DNA of 64,000 nt from Stachybotrys elegans. Taxonomy: Eukaryota > Ascomycota > Sordariomycetes > Hypocreales > Stachybotryaceae. The notes beneath the pieces are model-generated. The model worked only from the letters and a program-made list of their open reading frames with translations. It searched no databases and had not been told where the DNA came from. Below are positions 1 to 8,346 of this stretch, one piece after another. The stretch lies in assembly GCA_020746835.1 (NCBI GenBank), contig JAGPNK010000003.1, positions 1,674,001 through 1,738,000 of the forward strand, in the 5' to 3' direction. Made by a program: the position numbers and the translations under genes. Numbering within the stretch: position 1 is the stretch's first letter; each line of letters opens with the position of its first letter.

Positions 1-1468
1 CAAAGTACCAAGTCAGGTTCTCATCATCTTCGCGAATGGTCCATGTAAGGCTAGGATAATCCTTCTTGATTGCAGTGAAGATGTCCTCGGGGATGTTGGT
101 CAACCACCCAGACTGAGCAATGGCCAGTTTGGAAAGAGTAGGGACAGAGGAGTGGGGGCCGGCGGGTTCCACAATTGCGAGACATTGCATAGTATCGTCG
201 TAGTATGCAGTGAAAGGGCTCTCCTTGAGGTAGTTGAGAAACTGGTCGACGTTAGTCTCGGAGTCGAGACCCTCGTGACGGACTAGGGTCTCTTTCAATT
301 TGTCAAGATCCTCAATCTGGGAGAGAGAGGTGACCCTTTTGATAGTAGTGCCCCTACGAATCAGCGTGCCAGCTCCCGAGTCGGCTGAGGATTTGTTAAT
401 ACGATTGCGCCCCACATACGGCTCCACCCCACATGCGGGTTATGTCAGCGGTGGGGCAGCACTTACTGAATAGCTCCCGTTGTAGATCGCTCGGATGTAT
501 GATCGCGACGCTGGACGTACGAGGGAGTGACTTCAAAATTTCGGCAGCTTGCTTCACCTTTAGCCTTTTGCCGTATTTCATCCAGGGAAGCTTCATGAGA
601 TCGTCATATTCCTGATCCAGGTTGATAAGGCTAATCTTCTGCCCCTCGCCATTGAATAGACCGCCAGCCTCTGAGAGAAAAATAATTTTCAGTGGGGCAA
701 GGGCAAGGGCGAGCTCGGCCGCGGCGACATCGGCGTTGACGTTGAGGAGGTAACCATCCTCGGACTCAGCCATAGAGTTAAGGATAGGTATATATCCAGC
801 CTCAATGGATTGTTGAATAGCGTCTGTATTGACCTTTGTGATGTTGCCAACGTACTGCCACTTTTCCTTATCAAGGTAATCGGCTTGGAAAACACCTTGG
901 AGGGACCGAGTGGCCACGCCAAGCTCATCCAAGCGCTTAACCAGCTTAAGGTTCTCCTCGAGGAAGAGCTTCCGGGCAATACCTAACGTCTTAGCATCAG
1001 TAACCCTGATACCCTCCTCGAACTGTGGTTCCACGCCGGCGTCTAGAAGCAGCTGGTTGAGCTGGGGTCCAGCGCCGTGAATGATCACTGGGTATAGGCC
1101 TAGCTCGAACAGGAGAGCAAAACTTCGGCAGAGCTCATCGAGGTTATCTCTAAGCAATGCCCCCCAACTTTGACGACAGCGAATTTTTGTGAGGAAACGG
1201 ACGAGAATAGCTTGAGGTACTGCTGGCCTTCGCGCCGACTACCGATGCTCTTGATGGTCTCGGCAATAATCTCGCGGGTTCGATCTGGGGGCTTGGCGAG
1301 GACTCTCGAGGACAGGCTAAACGCACGGGCGGGGGCGAGGTCGTAACTCCGGCTGGCCGTCGTGATCTTGGGACTCGTTGTGGCCACCGCGGCGCCGGGC
1401 AATCGAGAGCCAGCTCGGCGGGCACCGGCCCTGAGGGCGACAGTGGCAGAGAGCATTCGATGAGGCAT
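1..1468 (-). CDS. arg-6: Acetylglutamate kinase / N-acetyl-gamma-glutamyl-phosphate reductase precursor, 5' part
   Basis: Mitochondrial bifunctional precursor for two steps of ornithine/arginine synthesis; only the kinase half and the start of the following regulatory (NAT-like) domain lie here, the reductase being beyond the left edge. Exon 1 is 467..1468 and exon 2 is 1..384, joined over an 82-nt intron (385..466, GTAAGT donor, branch-like ATTAAC, CAG acceptor); the join gives the family sequence TDSGAGTLIRRG. The start at 1468 (MPHRMLS) begins an Arg/Ala/Ser-rich mitochondrial presequence; a second Met is 4 codons on. Kinase motifs are clear: KVGG, then LYPVIIHGAGPQLN and LNVNADVAAAELA. 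Odd: the frame changes by one base at a run of six C on the plus strand (1160..1165), exactly between KVGG and ALLRDN; seven would restore it. So this is either a sequence error or a real lesion. Family assignment is very firm. Confidence 0.93.
385..466 (-). other. Intron of arg-6
   Basis: The 82-nt interval starts with GTAAGT and ends with CTCAG on the minus strand. Splicing it joins the kinase end (RELF) to TDSGAGT of the next domain; reading through it gives an unrelated tail and a stop. Confidence 0.85.
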
Positions 1469-1943
1469 GATCTCTATGGCCAAATTGAGTGAGGTCGACG
1501 TATGTGGTGATGGGAATGGAGGGAAAGGCGAAAGGACGACTCTGAGTCGTTGGAGTTGGCCGGAAGAATTTGCATGCAGTGCCGCTGCACGTAGTTAAGT
1601 GGGGCTACCAAGCCACCTGAGTGTTCCGTACCTAGTAGATAAGATAAGGTACCTACAGCTACATTGTAGATCCTGGATCCTCGAGAAATTGGTGGCCTTT
1701 GCAACCTCGATCTGGGTGGAGCTACTACACACGCAGGCCGCAAGACATCGTTCCTACGGCATGTCAACGTTCGTCATGGACTTGCGGTATCATCGCTCAA
1801 GTCATTTCAGCACTATAACCTCGACAAACTACGTGAGTACATCTCACACTGTGAAGGTCTTATCCCATGCTTACTTAGTGCCTGCTAGGTCGCATGGACT
1901 ATTGCGGTGTGCTGGTATACCCGAAAGCTCGTTGATGATCCTG
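1469..1943. other. Intergenic region between divergent genes
   Basis: This must hold the arg-6 promoter and that of the zinc-module gene. An open frame runs through 1599..1943 in frame with the downstream protein, but its translation has no cysteine modules and looks like untranslated sequence. A GTGAGT-TTAG interval at about 1832..1877 resembles an intron but does not keep the frame. No other feature is visible. Confidence 0.4.
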
Positions 1944-2843
1944 ATGAACAGTCGCGGCAAATCCTTCTGCACCCTTTGCGGAGCAGAGGCAGATGGCCAG
2001 CGAATATGCCTGAGCTGCTATATGATGAAGCCCACCGCTCGTCTGAGTCGCTGCGAGTGCGGGGAGCAGCGCCCAAAAGGGAGAAGTACGTGCGACAAGT
2101 GCTCAGTTGCTATTGAGATGGCTAGGCGTCGAGGATACCGGGTTGATCTGGCAACTAGGCTAGAGAAGAACCCTGGAGACGCGCTCAGGTGTTTTGCGTG
2201 TGATGGGCCGAGAGCGGTCGGAAAACGATTGTGCGAGCAGTGCTTCCTTGCTGGCGACCGTGTCATGCAACGCGAACGCAGAGAAGATGGGATCTGCCAG
2301 GACTGCGGCGGTCCAAGACCGAAACACCGACAAAGGTGCGACAACTGTTTTGAAGCCATTCTGAAGCAGGTTTCGCCACAGGACATGCGACAGGAAATCA
2401 CCCCGAACATGAGACAGAGTGACGTCGGAGGCAAAAAGCGGAAGAGGGAGCCTGGATGTCATGTGCCTGCTCAGGAGAATTCCGAGGGAAAACAATGCGG
2501 CAACCCGAACTGTGGTATCATTGTGCCACCTGAAGGCAGGTTGGTAAATCAGAGATGCGGTACTTGCTACACATATACCCTTAGTCACCTGGGCGCGGAC
2601 AGACCACGAGGAGTCTGCGAGAAATGGAAGCTCCGCCGTAGCGAAGGATTCGCGGATCGTACCTGCTTAAACCCCGTTTGCGGTATGGCTCTACCACCTG
2701 GAGCGCGGGCAATTGGGGGCAGATGTCGAAAATGCTACCGACATTTCTCAGCTCATAAAACGGAGATGCAGCCTCACGATGATAGCGATCCTAAGCCTTC
2801 TGAGCGCACTTGTCTCAGGCTTGTGGCGTTGCTCTTCCTTTAG
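1944..2843 (+). CDS. Cysteine-rich protein with six to seven zinc-ribbon-like modules
   Basis: No named family recognised. From the Met at 1944 (others at 1935 and 1599 are possible) the protein has about 299 residues and is built from repeated CxxC pairs. Four modules have the form CxxC, 9-11 residues, CxxC (FCTLCG...CLSC, RCECGE...CDKC, RCFACD...CEQC, ICQDCG...CDNC). A basic linker (GGKKRKREP) follows, then two longer modules of the form CxNPxCG, 12-17 residues, CxxCY (start of the first: QCGNPNCG; of the second: TCLNPVCG). These resemble GATA-type fingers, including a following YxxxxxxGxxRP stretch in the first. A nuclear, nucleic-acid-binding role is inference from the modules and the basic linker only. 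A further damaged module follows the stop in another frame (2811..2941). Little relation to the neighbours is evident. Confidence 0.55.
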   Translation: MNSRGKSFCTLCGAEADGQRICLSCYMMKPTARLSRCECGEQRPKGRSTCDKCSVAIEMARRRGYRVDLATRLEKNPGDALRCFACDGPRAVGKRLCEQCFLAGDRVMQRERREDGICQDCGGPRPKHRQRCDNCFEAILKQVSPQDMRQEITPNMRQSDVGGKKRKREPGCHVPAQENSEGKQCGNPNCGIIVPPEGRLVNQRCGTCYTYTLSHLGADRPRGVCEKWKLRRSEGFADRTCLNPVCGMALPPGARAIGGRCRKCYRHFSAHKTEMQPHDDSDPKPSERTCLRLVALLFL

Positions 2844-2941
2844 GAACGAGCTTAAAGGGCAGGCGTGTACCTTGTTATGCCTACTTCAAGAAACTTGGGA
2901 AGGATATAACAATGCTTTCAAGACGACAGGGGCAGCGCTGA
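2811..2941 (+). pseudogene. Frameshifted third GATA-like module after the stop of the cysteine-rich gene
   Basis: Right after TCLR in the upstream frame, the next frame encodes CGVALPLGT then GRRVPCYAYFKKLGKD, aligning with the preceding module (CGMALPPGA ... GRCRKCYRHF). About four bases are missing relative to a CxNPxCG opening, which shifts the frame and causes the upstream stop at 2841..2843. One metal-ligand Cys is Arg here, a change possible by a single base (TGT to CGT). The restored frame ends at 2941. This suggests decay of the 3' end, or less likely an unrecognised intron. Confidence 0.5.
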
Positions 2942-3545
2942 AAAGCTAGACTTAGGTCTGGCTAGGACTGAAATGCCGACACCAGGATTTTCCTTTGAGT
3001 ATCTCTACCCTCTCTTTGAAAATAACCATCCCAGTTTGGGGGCTACCGAGCCCAGCGGCCTTGCTAAGCGAGGCATGAGTAAAATTCGGTATGTGGTCAA
3101 CACCCAGGGCATCAGCCGGTTCAACAGGTCTAAATACCTTCAAGACATTAGGCAAGAGTATCACATGATATCTTTGACTAAAGCCCCATAATAGATAGGA
3201 GTGACTCCAACAGTACCTTTTCCTATCCAATCCCATAGCGTGATCGTTTTCCTAAGGCTTTGTCGAGCGTAATTGTAGCACTGGATCTGGAGCCACTGCA
3301 CCTATGCCACCATAATCGTCAAGATGGTGCAATATGCGCAACTCCCAGGATCCGCAGTTCTGGGTACACTGAACGGCTAGAAAAGGTCGCTACTATGCTA
3401 TTAGTTGTAGAATTTTCTCCATTCACTAAGTTATAGGAATCCAACTTCAGCATCAGAGCCCAAGCGTCTGCTTCATCCTCGACAACCTTTTGCCTTATTT
3501 CTACTCGTACTTTGACCAGATTGATTACTAGATATCTATGCCAAA
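2942..3545. other. Intergenic, nothing recognised
   Basis: Short open frames exist on both strands (for example about 2973..3191 plus) without recognisable motifs. The 3' end presumably contains the promoter of the transporter gene. Confidence 0.3.
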
Positions 3546-5162
3546 ATGTCTGGGGGAACACAGAAAAAGTGGTACAACATCCGGTGGTACTCCGATACAG
3601 ATACCGAGCAGGAGCGAAAATTCATTATCAAGATTGACGCTCTAATTGTTCCCTACGCTGTTCTCGCATATTGGATCAAATACATAGACCAGTCAAACCT
3701 CAGTAAGTCGCCCGCTTGCACTCGAGTACTTATGCTAAAACTCGCAAAGATAATGCGTATGTGGCTGGGTTGAAGGAAGACCTTGGCTTCCATGGCAATG
3801 AGCTTGTCCAGCTTCAAACATTTTACATCATTGGTGCTGTGACAGGGCAGATACCCTTTTTCTTTCTATTAACCTACATCCCACTGTATTGGCTCCTCCC
3901 ATTCCTGGATGTATCTTGGGGGGTTTTCACGCTGCTACAGTATCGTGTCAATTCCTATGCGGAGCTTGCAGCCTACCGATTCCTTGTTGGTTGGTTTGAG
4001 GCGACGTTCTTCCCGGCAATGCATTATTTATTTGGCAAGCCAAAATCAACATCTTCTTGTTACTTGAATACTTGGAAAATCTAACAGTCATTAGGCTCAT
4101 GGTATCGTGGTGATGAAATTTCCCGCCGCGGAGGAATCTTCTACGTAGGATTATCTCTAGGAACCTTGACGGCGGGTCTCATCCAGTCCGGAGCTTCTGC
4201 ACGTCTGGATGGCGTGCATGGCCTTGCTGGCTGGAGATGGATGTATATCATTTGCGCCATCATTACTATCCCAGTTGGCATCTTGGGGTATTTTGTTATC
4301 CCAGGCTCTCCCGACCAGCCGAACAGACGAGTCCTGTCCCAGCATGACATCGATGTTGGCGAGGCTCGACTTAAGAAAGCAGGGCATATATCGCACGGCA
4401 AACTGAATATCCTTTCTTTGAAAGGGATGTTCAAAAACCCCCAGTTCTGGGCCATCGTTATAATTGACATCTTCTTTTGGAATCAAGGCATTCATATCAG
4501 CGCAGGCACATTCCTCTTATGGATTAAGAGTCTAAACCGATATACGGCAGCAAAAGTCAATGAATTGGGCGTCATTGCACCGGGACTAGGAATATTCTAT
4601 ACACTCTTTGTGTGCTTTGCCTCGGATCTAGTTATTGGTCCGGCCTGGGCCATCACGCTGGCTGCCGGCTGGAACATCATTGGCTTGATTATCCTAACCA
4701 TCTGGAAAGTGCCTGAACCTGCGCTATGGTTCGCCTTTTCGACAATCTATTCTGCAAATGCCCTATCCAGCGTCTTCCATGGATGGGTCAATACACAGCT
4801 GCGGGCATCTCCTGCTCAAAGATCATTCACTCTAGTCCTGATTAACGCTATTTCGCAGTCTTCAACAGCATGGACGCCACTACTGGTATTCCCTACTGTA
4901 GAAGCACCCCGATTTCCAAAGGGCTTCGCGTTTACTCTTGCGTCAGCTGTCTCACTTATTATCGCAACACACATTCTTCATTGGTATCTCAAACGAACCG
5001 AGTAAGCTCTATCATCACTTAGGAACACATGGATAAACTGCTAACGAGTCGGCAAGTCCACAAGCTGAGGACCCTACAGGACAAGTCGTACAGGGCGAGG
5101 GAACAATTGCGACAGACAGATCAGAAAGCGGAGAGATACATGCAGATGTAAAGGGAGTCTAA
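3546..5162 (+). CDS. MFS transporter, anion:cation symporter (Dal5/allantoate permease-like)
   Basis: Plasma-membrane symporter of the ACS branch of the major facilitator superfamily, whose fungal members import allantoate, vitamins, nicotinate-like acids and sulfonates. Exons 3546..3702, 3750..4034, 4095..5001 and 5057..5162 give 484 residues, a normal length, with about 12 hydrophobic segments. Family signs: KIDALIVPYAVLAYWIKYIDQSN in the first helix region, NAYVAGLKEDLG after the first junction, and WYRGDEIARRGG-like sequence (here SWYRGDEISRRGG) after the second. Intron 2 is a GC-AG intron (GCAAGC donor). The fourth exon replaces a premature TAA after KRTE with a hydrophilic acidic tail ending at 5162. 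The substrate is unknown; the flavin monooxygenase downstream on the same strand suggests a linked catabolic role. Confidence 0.88.
3703..3749 (+). other. Intron 1 of the MFS gene
   Basis: GTAAGT to AAAG, 47 nt. Removal joins IDQSNL to NNAYVAGL and keeps the MFS frame. Confidence 0.8.
4035..4094 (+). other. GC-AG intron 2 of the MFS gene
   Basis: The donor is GCAAGC after TTTG and the acceptor CATTAG, with a CTAACA branch candidate close upstream; 60 nt. Removal gives YLFGSWYRGDE, the expected ACS-family sequence. Confidence 0.8.
5002..5056 (+). other. Intron 3 of the MFS gene
   Basis: GTAAGC donor, GCTAAC branch and GGCAAG acceptor, 55 nt. It overlaps the apparent stop after KRTE; splicing adds a 35-residue hydrophilic C-terminal tail typical of fungal MFS proteins. 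Confidence 0.7.
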
Positions 5163-5817
5163 AACTTGAGATGAATGCCTACCCGCCTACGATAAAGCAG
5201 TTAGCATTTGAGGATTCGAGCAGTTGGATGATTTGGTTCCGAAAGTCACAACTCAGGAACTGACTGCTTTATTCATATTAGTGAGACTTGCTATTGTATC
5301 TGTAGTGTCTTTTCGCCAGGGCCATAAAAGGACAGACTAGCAATCATTCAATTTCAAGGGAGAATTATTGCAAATTCACGCGTAGCTTAGAGGTATAAAG
5401 TCCGATGTTGGTCGAGCTGTGTATGAGTCTGAAAGCATTCCAGGTGCAAATGCGAAGAGTCGTAGAAGAGTGCTTGAGCATGGGGAATCATGGAACTTCG
5501 TTGGAGGCTTGGCACTAGTCTGTCCGATTGTGACACCAGTACCCACAATGACACCAGCTACAGCCACGTAGAGTGGTTGAGGGCAGCTGCAATGTTACGA
5601 TAGATGAGGGATAACTTAGAAGGCTCCCCAAGACGAATTGTTACCGTGATTTGATCTCCAAATCACGACACATCCACTAGCATTGCGGGGTATAAGACGT
5701 TATCTGTTCTAGCGCTCGAGCATCGCCAACTCCGGGTGAGTACAAATATACGTGCTCTCGGTTTAATCCAATTGCCATTTCAACACGTCCGTGTATATGC
5801 TATTCCGCTGTTGTGAA
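5163..5817. other. Intergenic region upstream of the monooxygenase
   Basis: No gene is supported. A minus-strand open frame near 5376..5567 has a small Gly/Val-rich stretch but no start context, partner exon or family likeness. The 3' end should carry the monooxygenase promoter. Confidence 0.35.
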
Positions 5818-7497
5818 ATGTCAGGCGCACAGGACCAAAACATCTCGAGCGGGACCAGTAATGGGACCAAGAAACAAATCCTCATCAATGCATTTGACAT
5901 GTCCACAGTGGGCCACCTATCACCTGGGCAATGGAAGGTATCATCTGAGCATTTACCATTTCGTACAATCTTCCACCAAAAAAAGATAACCGGAAGTCAC
6001 TCACAAATAAGAGCTAATCAGACTTTAGAACCCCGTCGACAAATCCGCCACAAAGCGTCATCTTCAATATTGGATTGACCTAGCCAAGTTGCTTGAGAGG
6101 GGTGGCATCAACGCGCTCTTTCTGGCAGACACATATGGAGGTTACGATACGTATGAGGGGAGTTTGGACAACTGTATACGACGCGCTGCGCAATGGCCCG
6201 TGACTGATCCAACAATTGTGAGACTCCTTCCTCTCCTCTACATTCAAAGTCATGGCTAACGTGCTTATACGTAGCCTATCAGCGCAATGGCAGCCGTCAC
6301 CACAAACTTGTCATTTGCAATTACAGCGTCGACATCGTTTGAACCACCATTCCTTTTAGCTAAACGTTTCTCCACTCTTGATCATTTCACCAAAGGTCGT
6401 ATTGGCTGGAATATAGTTACGTCGTGGAAAAAGGCGGCGTTTAAAGCCATTGGGCTTGATACACCGGTCACTCATGATGAGCGATATGCGCAAGCCGATG
6501 AGTACCTCCGCGTTCTATATAAGTAAGTGCATTCATGGACCGTCATTAATGGTCTATTATGTATCTAATCAATATTAAAAGGCTGTGGGAAGGCTCATGG
6601 GCAGACGACGCCATTTCACCTGATTCAGAGAATGACAGCTATGCTGACCCAGAAAAGATCTGTACAATCCACCATCATGGGAAATATTACACGCTGGATA
6701 CGCGGCACATTGTCGATCCTTCGCCTCAACGAACACCGTTTCTCTTCCAGGCAGGAACTTCGACTGCTGGCTCTGCCTTTGCCTCCACACATGCGGAAGG
6801 CATTTTTGTGTCATCGCACTCGCCTAAGCTGTTGAGGCCCAAGGTCCAAGAGATTCGTAAACAAGCAGCTGAGCGAGGTCGAGATCCAGAGTCGATCAAA
6901 TTCTTCGCCACATTTACACCAATTATCGGGCGGTCAGACGAAGAGGCAAAGGCCAAGTATGAAGAAGTGAAGAAGTACGCCTCCACAATCGGTGGTTTGG
7001 TGCTAGTCAGTGGCTGGACTGGCTTGGACCTGTCAGCCATCCCTCTGGACCAAGAGCTCACGGCATCAGACTCTTTAGAGCCACACAAGGTCCATAGCAT
7101 ACTTGAAGCATTCACTACAACGAGCGAGGATATACCGAAATGGACACCCAGGGTCATTGCAGAACGGGCCGCCATTGGAGGTCTTGGCCCCGTATCGGTT
7201 GGAAGTCCTCAAACGGTAGCAGACGAAATGGAGCGATGGATTCACGAGGGTGACATTGATGGCTTCAACATTGGGTATGTCACTACCCCTGGGACATTTG
7301 AAGAGGTTGTGGATCTTCTGCTGCCAGAACTTCGAAAGCGTGGCCTCTATCCAGAATTACCAGCGGAGGGTGATGCCGGCCTCTCTGCCCGGGAGAAGAT
7401 CTATGGCCGCGGACAAAAGAGACTGCGTGATGATCATGAGGGCGCTAAATATAGATATAATGTCTTTGCGGATGACATAGCCGCAGAAGCATCTTAA
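5818..7497 (+). CDS. FMN-dependent monooxygenase, NtaA/SnaA/DszA (bacterial luciferase-like) family
   Basis: Two-component-type flavin monooxygenase that uses reduced FMN from a separate reductase; relatives act on nitrilotriacetate, sulfones and similar small organic N or S compounds. Exons 5818..5937, 6029..6217, 6275..6522 and 6582..7497 give 490 residues, within the usual 440-500. Hallmarks in order: HLSPGQW near the N-terminus, NALFLADTYGGYD, TASTSFEPPFLLAKRFSTLDH, GRIGWNIVTSWKK, DERYAQADEYLRVLYKLWEGSW, DPSPQRTPFLFQAG and DGFNIGYVTTPG. The start at 5818 (MSGAQ) is preferred over 5791 because only it leads directly into a usual hydrophilic N-terminus. No targeting signal or membrane segment is seen, so it is probably cytosolic or peroxisomal. 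No flavin reductase gene is adjacent. The substrate cannot be told. Confidence 0.9.
5938..6028 (+). other. Intron 1 of the monooxygenase gene
   Basis: GTATCA to CTTTAG, 91 nt, with GAGCTAATC as branch candidate. Splicing joins PGQWK to NPVDKSATKR. Confidence 0.75.
6218..6274 (+). other. Intron 2 of the monooxygenase gene
   Basis: GTGAGA to CGTAG, 57 nt, with GGCTAACG as branch. Splicing joins TDPTI to PISAMAAVT. Confidence 0.8.
6523..6581 (+). other. Intron 3 of the monooxygenase gene
   Basis: GTAAGT to AAAAG, 59 nt. Splicing joins RVLYK to LWEGSW, a conserved family sequence. Confidence 0.85.
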
Positions 7498-8310
7498 AAT
7501 AGGAAGAAGTAGTAAATGGCTACCTAGATAAGGTTTAGTACTTAAGACCTTAAGAATTAGGGTTTTAATTTTTATCTTTATTATTATAATAAGGAAAAGA
7601 GTATATAGTATAGAGTATAAGTAGTAGAGTGAGTCAACCGAAGCTTCCCAGCCGGGCACCGTTGCAGTCAGTCAGAGCCTTCCATCTGGTCTGACCCCGC
7701 CCCAACCCTCTGTATGTCTCGATATCCCGTCGCATCACATGCCTGCTCATGGTCAAGCTCAGTGTGGCTTGTGACATTGCAGCCACCTGTGGCTCGGCCA
7801 CTCGGCCAGTCGGCTACCCTGTACGCAAGGGCCTGACGATAGCCTCATTGTTATTCTTCTCTACTGTTTACGACTGTATTGGTTGCCGGGGCACTAGGCA
7901 CTATCTCTACTATTTATTTGCTCTCTACTGCTTATGATGAAGAAAAGAGTGTATAGTGTAGGGTGGAAGCACTCTACCGCTTATACTCTATACTATACAC
8001 TCTTTTCCTCTTTATATATTTTAATAAAATAAAGGTATTATTATTAAAAGGAATATACTAAAGTTAGGGTTTTTATTATATGAAGCTATTCTATATAAAA
8101 TATAAATATAGTCTTTTATATTACTAATAAGTCCATAGTCTAATCTACGTTAGGGGTTAGATAGTTATTAGTAATACAAACCTGTAGATAACGAGCCCTA
8201 TAATGATTTTATGTAATCCTCCCCCTCATGTCATTTTCGTCGAGAAACTGTCTTTTACTTTCCTATTCCTTATGTCTCATCCTCCCATCTGTGCGATTAA
8301 TCTTGACAAC
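7498..8310. repeat. AT-rich relic with repeated and palindromic segments
   Basis: Base composition drops sharply to long A/T runs at about 7540..7630 and 7990..8185, unlike the GC-balanced genes on either side. This is typical of an old transposon eroded by repeat-induced point mutation, though no transposase frame survives. A sequence like GAAAAGAGTATATAGTATAG occurs at about 7595..7615 and 7935..7955 in one orientation and at about 7985..8008 in the other, so the latter two form a hairpin. Confidence 0.6.
7932..8012. repeat. Imperfect palindrome in the AT-rich relic
   Basis: The left arm GAAAAGAGTGTATAGTGTAG faces the right arm CTATACTATACACTCTTTTC about 30 bases away. A further direct copy of the left-arm sequence is near 7595. 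The whole could fold as a stem of about 25 bp. Confidence 0.6.
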
Positions 8311-8311
8311 G

Positions 8312-8332
8312 CCCCCCCCCCCCCCCCCCCCC
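8312..8332 (+). repeat. Poly-C tract of 21 bases
   Basis: An uninterrupted run of 21 C lies 14 bases before the chosen start codon of the carboxypeptidase gene, so it would be in the 5' leader. Its length is likely to vary between isolates and to be miscounted by sequencers. If it were translated it would encode polyproline. Confidence 0.8.
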
Positions 8333-8346
8333 TTCAAGACGTCAAG

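Noticed and set aside
1832..1877. Possible intron before the zinc-module gene
   Set aside because: GTGAGT and TTAG are present, but removing 46 bases breaks the frame leading into the cysteine modules.
2952..3236. Minus-strand 94-codon frame between the zinc-module and MFS genes
   Set aside because: Overlaps an equally long plus-strand frame; neither has recognisable motifs.
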